A stretch of DNA of 64,000 bases, taken from contig DBYW01000034.1 of NCBI GenBank assembly GCA_002311645.1, forward strand, positions 67,173-131,172, written 5' to 3'. This document shows, one piece after another, positions 18,301-28,900 of this stretch (the stretch's first letter is position 1; each line of letters starts with the position of its first letter). The notes under the pieces were generated by a model. That model saw only the letters and a list, made by a program, of their open reading frames with translations, did no database searches and was not told the DNA's origin. Source of the stretch: Bacteroidales bacterium UBA1176 (GTDB lineage: Bacteria; Bacteroidota; Bacteroidia; Bacteroidales; WCHB1-69). Position numbers and translations under genes: made by a program.

Positions 18301-19452
18301 ATGGAAAGAAAATTCAACAAAGATAGTTTCGACGACGAAAGCCCCCGCAGCAATCGTCCCTCCCGTCGTGATGACGACAAAAAGAAACGCTTCAGCGGCA
18401 AGCGCGCCGGCGATGGCAAGCCCTTCCGTTCCAAACGCCGCTTTGACGATGACGAGCAAGACGAGTTCCGCCCCAAGCGCTCCTTCAAGGGCGAACACGA
18501 GAAGTCCTTCGGCAAAAAGCACGACAACAACCGCAACGGACGGTCAGAACGCCGTTTCGACAAACACGGAAAAAATGACGGCAAGCGTCTGCGCCGCCGC
18601 GATGTGACCGCCGAGTCGGAAATCCTCACCGAAATCGTCAACCGCCGCAAATTAGAGGGCCGCCAGGCACCGAAAAAGCAGAAGATCCTCTCGCTTGAGT
18701 TTGAGGAACAGCATGGCCCCATCCGCCTCAACAAATACATCGCCAACGCAGGCATCTGCTCGCGTCGCGATGCCGACGTGCTCATCGCCTCCGGCGCCAT
18801 CACCGTCAACGGCGAAGTGGTGACCGAGATGGGGCACAAGGTCATGCCCACCGATGAGGTGCGCTACGGCGACAAGGTGCTCCAACGCGAGAAACCCGTC
18901 TACGTGCTGCTGAACAAGCCCAAGGACTACATCACCACCACCGACGACGAGCGCGGACGCGACGATGTCATGCAACTCGTGCGCGACGCCTGCGAGGAAC
19001 GCATCTATCCCGTGGGACGCCTCGACCGCGACACCACCGGCCTGCTGCTCTTCACCAACGACGGCGACCTCACCAAGAAACTCACCCACCCCTCCTCCCA
19101 AATCGAGAAGACCTACTACGTCGAACTTGACAAGAATTTCGCCAACATCGACATGGCAGCCCTCCGCAACGGTCTCGAACTTAACGACGGCGTCATCATC
19201 CCCGACCAAGTGGAATATGTGGATGACTCCCGCCAGCACATCGGCGTCACCATCCACTCCGGCAAAAACCGCATCGTACGCCGCATGTTCGAATTTCTCG
19301 GCTATGAAGTCCTCAAACTCGACCGCGTCGTCTTCGCCGGCCTCACCAAAAAGGACTTGCCCCGCGGCAACTGGCGCTACCTGACCAAAAAAGAGGTCGC
19401 CTTTTTGAAGATGCTCTCCGCGAACCCTCAAAAAAAAGAACAAGCAGAATAA
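18301..19452 (+). CDS. RsuA/RluB-family rRNA pseudouridine synthase with basic N-terminal extension
   Basis: This enzyme should isomerise a uridine in ribosomal RNA. The 383-residue protein has a highly charged, low-complexity extension (1-135, Arg/Lys/Asp-rich). An S4 RNA-binding domain follows (about 138-190, IRLNKYIANAGICSRRDADV), then the catalytic domain with GRLDRDTTGLLLFTNDGDL containing the catalytic Asp (near 242). IHSGKNRIVRRMFEFLGYEV is the conserved C-terminal segment. The extension is common in Bacteroidota members and probably aids RNA binding. Whether it is the RluB, RluF or RsuA equivalent cannot be decided here. It has its own promoter. Confidence 0.92.
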   Translation: MERKFNKDSFDDESPRSNRPSRRDDDKKKRFSGKRAGDGKPFRSKRRFDDDEQDEFRPKRSFKGEHEKSFGKKHDNNRNGRSERRFDKHGKNDGKRLRRRDVTAESEILTEIVNRRKLEGRQAPKKQKILSLEFEEQHGPIRLNKYIANAGICSRRDADVLIASGAITVNGEVVTEMGHKVMPTDEVRYGDKVLQREKPVYVLLNKPKDYITTTDDERGRDDVMQLVRDACEERIYPVGRLDRDTTGLLLFTNDGDLTKKLTHPSSQIEKTYYVELDKNFANIDMAALRNGLELNDGVIIPDQVEYVDDSRQHIGVTIHSGKNRIVRRMFEFLGYEVLKLDRVVFAGLTKKDLPRGNWRYLTKKEVAFLKMLSANPQKKEQAE

Positions 19453-19475
19453 AGAATTAACATTCCCAATCAAGT

Positions 19476-19499
19476 AGAGACGTGGCGTGCCGCGTCTCT
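19476..19499. repeat. second GAGACG-family palindrome
   Basis: AGAGACGTGGC pairs with GCCGCGTCTCT (one G-U) across a 2-nt loop. It is a sequence variant of the 18196-18217 palindrome at the centre position, with the outer arms conserved. It sits in the 63-75 bp gap before the U32 gene. Confidence 0.6.
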
Positions 19500-19527
19500 G
19501 CATTTCCAATTCCCTTTGCCTTCTCCC

Positions 19528-20766
19528 ATGGAAATAATGTCTCCTGCCGGCTCATACGAGTCCTTGGTAGCCGCCATCCAGGCGGGTGCCGGGTCCGTCT
19601 ATTTTGGCGTGGGCGTGCTCAACATGCGCTCCCGGGCGGCGGTAAACTTCACCCTCGAAGACCTGCCCAAGGTGGCCGCCATCTGCCGCGAACACCACGT
19701 CAACAGCTACCTCACCGCCAACACCATCATCTACAACGATGAATTGGAAAAAATGCGGACGCTGCTCGACACGGCCAAGACGTGCGACGTCACCGCCATC
19801 ATCGCCTCGGACATGGCCGTCATCCAATATGCCCGCCAAATCGGATTGGAGGTCCACATCTCCACACAATGCAACGTCACCAACCTTGAAGCCCTGCGCT
19901 ATTATGCCCAGTTCGCCGACGTGGTGGTTCTGGGGCGCGAATGTACGCTGCCGCAGATCAAGGATATCTGCACCGCCATCCGCGAACAAGACATCCGTGG
20001 GCCCAAGGGTGAACTCGTCAGGGTCGAGATTTTCGTGCACGGCGCACTCTGCATGGCCGTCTCCGGGCAGTGCTACCTCAGCCTCGACAACTACAACTCG
20101 CCCGCCAACCGGGGAGCTTGCTACCAGCCTTGCCGCCGTGCCTACACGGTGCGCGACGTGGATCAGGAAATCGAACTCAAGGTGGAAAACCCCTATATCC
20201 TGTCACCCAAGGACCTCTGCACCATAGGCTACCTCGATCTCATCGTGAAGACGGGTGTGTCCGTGCTCAAAATCGAAGGTCGCGGGCGCGCGCCTGAATA
20301 CGTGAAGGTCGTGACAGAATGCTACCACGAGGCGGTGCAGGCTATTGAGGAGGGCACCTATGGCCCGGAAAAAGCGGAAGCGTGGACCGAACGCCTGCGC
20401 AGCGTCTATAACCGCGATTTCTGGGGCGGCTACTACTTGGGGCACACCGCCGGCGAATGGGCCGACCGTTATGGCTCACAAGCTACCCACTACCGTCAGC
20501 GTGTTGGCAAAATCACCAATTTCTTCCGAAAACTGTCCGTGGCAGAGGTCACCGTGGAGGAAGAGAACCTGAACGTGGGTGACCAGATCCTCATCATAGG
20601 CCAAACCACCGGCGTTTACGAAGACACCGTGGAGGAAATCCGCGTGGACTACCAGTCTGCAACCACCGCCGCCAAAGGCGTGGTCTGCTCCATACCGGTC
20701 AAGTCGCAGGTGCGCATCGGCGACCAAATCTACAAGTGGGCTGAAAGAGAGTACATAGAGTTATAG
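19528..20766 (+). CDS. peptidase U32 family protein (TrhP/YegQ-like)
   Basis: The 413-residue protein carries the U32 signature EIFVHGALCMAVSGQC, matching E-x-F-x2-G-[SA]-x-C-x4-G-x-C. It also has MEIMSPAGSYESLVAAIQAG at the N-terminus and ANRGACYQPCRRAY, with further cysteines of the probable iron-sulfur site. Many U32 proteins called collagenase-like proteases are tRNA or cofactor hydroxylation factors. The single-module layout is closest to YegQ/TrhP, which takes part in 5-hydroxyuridine formation in tRNA. That assignment is inference. I prefer the ATG at 19528 over the TTG at 19516. Its neighbour is another RNA-modification gene. Confidence 0.88.
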   Translation: MEIMSPAGSYESLVAAIQAGAGSVYFGVGVLNMRSRAAVNFTLEDLPKVAAICREHHVNSYLTANTIIYNDELEKMRTLLDTAKTCDVTAIIASDMAVIQYARQIGLEVHISTQCNVTNLEALRYYAQFADVVVLGRECTLPQIKDICTAIREQDIRGPKGELVRVEIFVHGALCMAVSGQCYLSLDNYNSPANRGACYQPCRRAYTVRDVDQEIELKVENPYILSPKDLCTIGYLDLIVKTGVSVLKIEGRGRAPEYVKVVTECYHEAVQAIEEGTYGPEKAEAWTERLRSVYNRDFWGGYYLGHTAGEWADRYGSQATHYRQRVGKITNFFRKLSVAEVTVEEENLNVGDQILIIGQTTGVYEDTVEEIRVDYQSATTAAKGVVCSIPVKSQVRIGDQIYKWAEREYIEL

Positions 20767-21029
20767 GCATTTGTCCGCTTCGGCAGAGGCCCTGCAACCA
20801 CTTAATCGCGGGTGCCACTTGGCATGATGCATTATGTTCGCCCGACGATAAAGGGATGTACTCGGAGAATAATTTTGCGTGTAACTATTTTTGCACCAGA
20901 AAGCGTTTCATTGTCAAAATTTTTTATACTTTTGCATCGCTATAAGCGTGGATTAGAAGGGATGTCATAAGATTTTACAGTGTTTAAAAAAACGGCAAGA
21001 GTATAAGATAAAATTTACATTTCGACCAG
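20767..21029 (+). promoter_or_regulatory. leader of the giant-protein cluster with two -7 boxes
   Basis: This 263-bp gap has no gene. It contains TATTTTTG at 20886-20893 and TACTTTTG at 20927-20934, both matching TAnnTTTG, the second followed by CATCGC. They imply a 5' leader of about 90-130 nt for the three-gene cluster. The first 110 bp show only a weak TGCCA/TGGCA hairpin. Confidence 0.45.
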
Positions 21030-22955
21030 ATGAGTTTTATTGATTTGACAACACGAAACAGTGCAAAAAAAAGCATTGTCTTTCGGCATTGCTTTTTTTC
21101 AAGAATGTTTGTACTGATGACATTTTTGTTGATGTCCGTCGTGCCCATGCAGGCACAGATCAGGGAACGAATCCAGAACATCAAGAATTCCGATCCTTTG
21201 ACATTGTCTGGCAACGTGGGCGCTTCGATGGGCATCGCGCACAACAATATCAGCACGTATTACTCCACGCCTTTTTCCTATTCGCTCTACGGCAGCCTGA
21301 ATTTTAACATTTACAGCTTCAACTTGCCGATATCCTTTTATTTCGTAAACAACAGCACGGAGTTCAGTTATCCCAAAATGCCGCACATTTCGTTAGGCAT
21401 GACCCCCACCTACAAGAATTGGCGGTTCCATCTGGGTGTGAGCAGCATGCACTTGTCGAACTACACTTATTCCGGATTGACCTTCATTGGCGCGGGCGCG
21501 GAATATCAGGGCAAATTGTTCCGTGCGGCGGCTTTCGGCGGCATCATCAACCGGAAGACGCGCTTGGAGCAATGGGACGACCGTTCTGCTTTCCAGCGGC
21601 TTTCCGACTCGCTGTTAGGCCTCAACATACCGCAATACACCACTCCCCAATACAGGCGGCTCGGCGGCGGTGCCAAAATCGGCGTGGGCAACACCAAAAA
21701 CTATATTGACTTGACGTTCTTCAAAGCCAAAGACCAGATCAATTCCTTGCCCGAGGAGTGGCGCGACACGGTAAAAGCCAAGGAAAACGTCGCCGTGGGT
21801 CTCTCCGGACGCTTCGCTATCCGCAACTGGTTCTCCTTTACCGCCAACCTTGGCGTCACCTTTTACAGCGACAACCTCCGCGACAGTCTCCTCCACATCG
21901 ACGACAAAACGGACCGTGTTTTCCAGAACCTCAACTGGCTCTACGGCGTGAGAGGCTCCTCCATTGTGCGCTTCGCGGGCGACGCTGCCATGAATTTCAA
22001 CTTCAAAGTGTTCAACGCCAATATTTTATACCGTATTGTCCAACCTGATTATGTTTCGTTAGGCACCTCCAGCTTCAGCCAAAACACCCACAGTATCGGC
22101 GTCAATACGAATTTCAGAATGTTCAAAGGCAAGTCGAACCTTACCTTGGTGGGCTATTTGCAGCGCGACAACCTGAACCACAAACAGATGTACACCAATC
22201 AGGTGGCTACTTACACATTGAATTCCAACAACATGATTGGCAGTCATTTCCACTTGGGATTGATGTACAACGGCATCAAGCAGAACCAATACGACGGCAC
22301 CACCAAGGTGGCCGACTCGGTACGGCTCAACCGCATCACGCACACGGCGACACTCTCCCCGATGATTACCTTCCAAACCAAAAACGACCATTCCATATCC
22401 CTCAACCTCAGCTTTGTGCAGAATCAGAATCTCAACAAGCTCTATTACGCCAACAGTGGCGATGTGATGACATTGACGGGCGGAGTGGGCTACAATATTT
22501 CCATCACCCCGGTGAGAGTGTCGGTCAACGCCGGCTACGACTACACCTATTCCACCAGCGAAAACTACAGCTACAACGCCCACACGTTGCACTATGGGGT
22601 GAATTTCAACATCATGAGCAGGGAAAAGCTCAACTGGAATGCCTATTACAACGGCTCTGCCGGCTACAATATCGTGAAAGAAGGCGAGAACAACTTCTCC
22701 GTCAGCAACTGCTTGGGCAGTTCCTTCAACTTCAATAGTGCCCACACAGCCTCACTCTATTTTTCTTTGAGCAATTTCAGTGAGGATATTGTCATCGGCC
22801 AGAAGATTGCCACGGCCCTCGACTGCCGCTTCACGCTTGCCTATTCCTATTCTTTCAAGAAGGTACTGATTAAGAAAAAAGAGGGCGCAAACCAGAAGAA
22901 AGAGGATAAGATAACAAAGAAACTACGCAAATTAAGCGAAAAGTCCAAGAATTAA
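21030..22955 (+). CDS. outer-membrane beta-barrel protein, first gene of giant-protein cluster
   Basis: The 641-residue protein has an N-terminal export signal (hydrophobic core MFVLMTFLLMSVVPMQAQ at 26-43, after a 25-residue basic lead-in). About 550 residues of alternating beta-strand pattern follow, rich in Tyr, Asn, Ser and Gly (YGSLNFNIYSFNLPISFYF, GYDYTYSTSENYSYNAHTLH). After the last strands there is a Lys-rich tail of about 30 residues (KKVLIKKKEGANQKKEDK), unusual because most barrels end with a strand. Translation could also start at 21105, though that removes positive charge from the signal. The giant secreted-protein gene follows after 21 nt, so this barrel may export, anchor or receive it. 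Confidence 0.8.
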   Translation: MSFIDLTTRNSAKKSIVFRHCFFSRMFVLMTFLLMSVVPMQAQIRERIQNIKNSDPLTLSGNVGASMGIAHNNISTYYSTPFSYSLYGSLNFNIYSFNLPISFYFVNNSTEFSYPKMPHISLGMTPTYKNWRFHLGVSSMHLSNYTYSGLTFIGAGAEYQGKLFRAAAFGGIINRKTRLEQWDDRSAFQRLSDSLLGLNIPQYTTPQYRRLGGGAKIGVGNTKNYIDLTFFKAKDQINSLPEEWRDTVKAKENVAVGLSGRFAIRNWFSFTANLGVTFYSDNLRDSLLHIDDKTDRVFQNLNWLYGVRGSSIVRFAGDAAMNFNFKVFNANILYRIVQPDYVSLGTSSFSQNTHSIGVNTNFRMFKGKSNLTLVGYLQRDNLNHKQMYTNQVATYTLNSNNMIGSHFHLGLMYNGIKQNQYDGTTKVADSVRLNRITHTATLSPMITFQTKNDHSISLNLSFVQNQNLNKLYYANSGDVMTLTGGVGYNISITPVRVSVNAGYDYTYSTSENYSYNAHTLHYGVNFNIMSREKLNWNAYYNGSAGYNIVKEGENNFSVSNCLGSSFNFNSAHTASLYFSLSNFSEDIVIGQKIATALDCRFTLAYSYSFKKVLIKKKEGANQKKEDKITKKLRKLSEKSKN

Positions 22956-22976
22956 TCACAATTAAACCCTAATATC

Positions 22977-25900
22977 ATGAAACCAATTGTCCGATTTTTC
23001 GTCATACTCGCCTGCATGTTTGTCACAACGGCGCAGGCGCAAGTCACGACCACAATCACTCCCAAGGTGCAATTGTTCCCGTCGTCAGGATTGAATTATC
23101 TGGATGACCCCACCCAGTATTTCAACGTCATCATGACCAACACGGGTCCTGAAGCCAAGCAGATTTACGTGAGTTTTAGGGTGAGTTGTGACTTTTCGGC
23201 TACCGGAGAGAGTTTTTATCTGCAGTCGCCCGCCAATTTGGCGCCACCGCAACCGTTGACCCTCGCCTCCAATGAGACCCGGGTGATCACGATGCAGAAT
23301 TTCAGAATGCTGATGTCGCACATCAACGGGCGTGACATCCAGATGGGCGGCATTACATGGCAAGACGCCCTGATGTTGCCAGAGGGCAACTATCAGATCT
23401 GCATCCAAACCTATTATTGGGACCACGCGGGCACCGTGCCGGCCCCTGTGGAGGCAGGACCTGCAGGATGCTGCAATTTTACGATTTGCTACTCCGGTTC
23501 CGCCCCCGAGTTTACATCCCCCATCATAGGACAGAGCGGTGCCAACATCAATGTCATCAACCCGATGGCGGACCAGGCGGACAACAACAACGACAACTTC
23601 GACGCTGCCAACGGCTCCGACAGCCGCTCCAACTCCGCATACGCCGTGCTCACCCCTTCGCGTCAAGTGGTTTTCAACTGGACCGGCGTAATCTCCAACT
23701 GCATCACCAACTCCAATGTCGACTATATTCTCAAAATCGTCGAGGTGTTCCCACAACAGTCCGTATATGATGCCATTGACAATGACCGCACCATTTATAC
23801 CGTCAACACCGGCTCTCGCACCACTTGCATCATCGACACGATGAATGACCTGAACGCCAAGTTCCAGCTTGGGCACACGTATGCCGCCATGGTGCAGGCC
23901 GTCCCCAAAAACCAGAATATCATGCTAAAGCTGGGGAACGACGGCAAAAGCCAGATTATCACGTTCAGTTGGGGAAAAACGGCCGGAGGCCCTTTCCCGA
24001 GGAATATTCCGCCAGGTGGCAACTCCAACAGCCGGACATTAGACTCCTCTTTTACAGACAACAAGGCGGATGTGCTGGCCTCCCTGTACGATCCCTACCT
24101 TATCATGCCGGCGGTGGACGATGACGCAGCCGATGTCCTCGTGGGCAAATTCCCCTCCGAGAACGCCAACCGCCCCAAAAACACCAGACCACTCATCGAC
24201 GGATTATATTACCGCCTCAATGACAAGGACAAATTCAGCGTGTCGTGGCTGCCTATGCGCGGCGACTCCCTGACAAAAGTCGAGTATGTCGTCAACCTTT
24301 ATGAATATATCGGTGGCGATGTCTCTTTCTCCGCATCCCGTCCTCCGTTGAAATCCTTCAAAATGACAAAGACGAATGGATTTTCATCCACTTCCGTGGA
24401 ATATTTATCCCTTCCGGAGAAGTGGGACACTCTGCTGGAGCATGGTAACAAATATTTCCTCGTACTTGAAGCAGCCAGCCATTACAAGTACCGGAAAACC
24501 ACCAACTACACGGAAACCATTGTCGAAAACGGCACCACCACCCAAAACACCTATTCCAAATACACCATCATGGAGGGTACGGAATTCTTCTATTCCAATG
24601 AAGTGTTCCAATGGGGCTACGACAGCGCATTGCTCGAAACCGTCCAGGTGGCTCAGCTAATTTATCCTGTGGACATGCGTGGGCGCGCCGCTGACTACGG
24701 TCTGGGCGAAACCGAAGTGGAAGAGGTCTATAACAACAGCGCCCTCAACTTCAAATGGTCACCGGCCGACAATGTGCTCGATCGCGACACAGTTACCTAT
24801 AACCTGTTGATTTTCAAATGGAAGAAAGGTATTCTACCTTCCCAGATGAAGGACACCCTGTTCTGCTACAAAAATCTCACTGCGACGGAGTTCATGAACG
24901 ACACCATCAAGGACTCTCTCAAGGTGGGCAGCCAGTTTGTGGCTGTAGTGGAAACACGTGTCAAGCAGGCTGTGGCCACCGACGACCCCTACATCATACC
25001 CAACAAGGGTCGTTCCTGGGCAGCTCCGTTCAAGATTGTGGAAACTGCGGAGGAGACCGCTGATAACGATCCGTCAAGCCAATGTTTCTCAGAGACTTTC
25101 GCGAATATTAACAAGAAAGACACCCTCCGGCCCAAAAACATCAATGAAATCAAAGGCAAGGAGTTGACAATGAACGGCTTCAAGGTTGTTTTCCAAGAAA
25201 TACAGGAGAAGACCGACTCCATAAAGGACAGAAAGACCAAGAAGGTCACTTTGAGGAAGAGTTATTACGGCAAAGGATATATCGTGTGGAATCCTTTTGT
25301 GCTCAACACACGCATCAAGGTGCAACTCGACTCCATCCTCTTCAACAGCAAATACGAGATTTTTACTGGGTGTGCCAAAAGCTTGGCCGCCGACTCCACC
25401 GCGCTGTTGCCGATGGATTTCTCAAGTAAGATTGGCGATTGGACCGAAAGCAAGGTCAACGCCCTTTACTCGAAAGTGGGCAGTGACCAGGACGTCCAGA
25501 AATACATCAACTATTTCAACAAGCCTTCCTACACAAGCATCGGCGGCCTGTTCGGCGCTGGCGACGGCAGTGAAAGCCCCTCCTTCTACTTGCCGCTGAA
25601 GGTCAACTCACAGGATTTCTACCTCCCCGACGACGGCTGCAACGTCATCATGGCCATCAACAACATGTATCTGTCGCCCAAGACGGCGCTCATGAACCTG
25701 TTCACCCTGTTCTACAGCCAGGAGGACAACATCTACATCCCGATGATTGCCACCAACATCTGTATGAAGCCCGACAACTTCTTCCCGGGCATCAATGAGG
25801 GCATTGATGTATATTTGGCCAAGGATATTGACATGGAGCTCAGCGACGGTTACAATATGACGCTCAAGAGAGCCAGCAAATTGGGCAAGAAGGACGACGG

Positions 25901-28900
25901 CACGGTCATCTCCTTCCGCACCAAGACGGATGACAAGAGCGCTGGCTTCGAGCAGTTGAATCTTGAATTCCAGTTCGACCTCACCTCTTCCTCCGCCCTG
26001 GCCCATAACAAGTCGGGCGTACTTGCCCTCAACCCCAAGACCGGTGTTCCGCAAAAGGGCACGCCTGTCAAGGCCGGCGCCCTCATCATCATCCAAGACT
26101 GGAAGGACTGGTTGGCCCGGGTATCCTTCGACCCGTTCGCCCTGGAGGATTTCCCCGATATGGCTTTCGTGCCAGGACGCAACATCTGGTATGACCACTC
26201 TTCCAAGAGCAATCCCGCGAAATTCCCCAAAGATTACCAGTCCAGTGCCGGCAAGGGCCCCGCCTGGCAGGGATTCTTCATGGAGGACTTGGGGTTTGTG
26301 ATGTCCGACAAGATCGGTACCGTATTTGGCGCCGGTGACACCAACGTCAAGCCGATGTACCAATATAAATACGGGCCGAACGGCGAAATCAAAGACTCTT
26401 CCGAAGTGGCCTTCACCAAGCAGTGTCTCGGCTTCCGTATTGCCAACACCATCATCGATGCCGAAGGCGTCACCACTGATATCCAGGCGGTCAACATCGT
26501 GGACGCCTCCACCAAGGATGCCGGCAGTTGGGCCTTCTCCATCGACACCATCGGCGTGAAAGTGCTCAAAGGCAAGTTTAACAAGGGCTACATTGTCGGC
26601 ACCGCCCAAGTGCCGCTGATGACCGGACGCCTTAACTACAACTGCGCCATCGCCACCGACAGCTTGACCTTCGGATTATCCACCAAGAAAAAAGACACCC
26701 TCGGTTTCGATCTCTGGCTGGCCAAACTCGACATCCAGCAATCCTACTTCAAACTGGTACACAAATATGAAAAGACGGCCGCCGACAGTGCCCATCCGCA
26801 AACAGCCATCGACCTGAAACTCAACGGCAAGATAAACATCGACTTCCAGAAGCTCAAGATTCCCGTCAACTTCGCGATGGTGAAATTCGAGAACTTCACC
26901 CTGCGCAACTTCAAAAATGCCAAGGACACCAACGTCAAACGCATTGGCGACAGCGACCTCTGGTTTTACATGGGCGACTGGGCGAAGGCCTCGCCACAGC
27001 ACTATCTTTCCAGCAACGCCAGCAACAAGGATGTCTATACCGGGTCCATCGGCGGGTTCACCTTCTCGGTGCAAACCATCAAGCCCGTGTATGGCTTGGA
27101 AGGCACCAAAGCGAAACTCGGGTTTGCCACGGCCATCAAGGTAGGCTTCAAGACCGGACCCAAAGAGACCAATGACAAAGGAGAATCCTCCGACGCATTT
27201 TCCATTGACGCCGGCTGCGGCTTCAAGGTATGGGGTAAGATTGACTACAAGAGTTGGGATTTCAACAAGGATGACATCGGTGGATCCGTCGATTCCGTCA
27301 CCATCGAAACCGACTGCTTCTCGGTGTTCAAACTGAAGGGCAAACTGGTCTGGATCGGCAACGAAAACCCAGACCCGACCTATGGCGAAGGCATGTTTGG
27401 CTCGCTGGACGTCACCATCATGGACAAGATAGAAATTGCGATGGCTGCTGCCTTCGGCACAGTCGGACAAGACACGTCCAGCTACAAGTGGTGGATGTTC
27501 CAAGGCGCGGCCACCGGCTTTGAGATCCCGGTGCCACCCATTGTCTTCACCGGCTTCGGCGGCGGTTTTGCCTACAATATGACCGTGAAGCCGAGCGCGA
27601 CATTGGCCAATGCCAAGGCCCACGACCTCATCTCCGGCGACGACGGCGCGTCCTTGGCCGCCAAGATGGTGTCGGGCAGTCTCTCCCAGTGCGAATTCAT
27701 ACCCCAGAAAAACAGTTGGGTGGCCAAGGCTGGCCTCAGTCTCTCTCTCGCCAACGAGAAGCTGATGAACGCCGACGGCATCCTCACCCTGCGCGTCTCC
27801 AGGGGCAAATTCAGCGGCATCTTGATTGATGTGTCCACCTATATTCTCACAGACCCGTCAGGCGCTGCCGCCACCGCTGCCGCTGAAGAGAAAAACAAGA
27901 ACACCATGATCAAGGCCCGGGCCCTGATGGGTTACGAACAAAACGACGATTACCACTACTTCAAATTCGCCCTCTGCGTCAAAGGCGGAATAGACTTGAC
28001 CAACATGCTCAAGAATTCGGGTATCACGCAGGCGCTTGACGGTGTAAAAGACAAGATTAACTGCTTTGGCAACGATGTGATAAAAGATGTGACTTGTGCA
28101 TTCGATCCCTTGACCAACGTGGCTACCATAGACTCCACCGCAGGCAAGGCCAAAACCGACTCGGCTGTTGCCGCAGGCATTGGCGCAGGCATTAACTTTG
28201 CGCTTCCCATCGAATTCGAGGTGACATCCTATAAGAAAGGCAACTCGTTAGGGAAAAGCGGCACCGACTGGTACTTCTGCATCGGAAAACCCACACCCGG
28301 CGAACGCGTGGAATTCAACATGTGGGCCAACCTTGTCATCTTTGAGACGAGCACCAAGTTCACTTTCTACTTCATCACCGGCAACAGCTTCGACTTTGAG
28401 TTGCCGCCATTAGACCCGGAGGTGGAAGAGTTTTTCTTCGGCGGATCTTCCGGCAAACAAGTCAACACCAATGCCACCAACACGGTGGACCAACAGGGCC
28501 AGGAGTTGAAGAATATGTATAAAAACTCGCCCAAGTTCAAGAATGCCGGTGGTTTTGCAATGGGCATGACGTACAGATCCGAAATCAAATACGAGATGTT
28601 CCTTTACATCCAGGTGATGGCGGCCTTCGGTTTCGATGTGGCTTTGCTGGACACCAAGGGACAGTCGTGTGAAGGGTATGATCATATCGGAAAGAATGAC
28701 TTCTACGCTATGGGCCAGTTGTATGCAATGCTGAAGGGCTCTGCCGGTTTGAGCATCAACCTCGGATTCTGGAAGGGTAAACTGGAGCTGTGCAGCCTCG
28801 GCATCGGCGCTCTCCTCAAGGGTGGCGGTCCGCGTCCTTCCTGGGCGTTCGGATTGCTGCGCCTCAAGGCCTCTCTGCTGAACGGCCTGATATCCATCAA

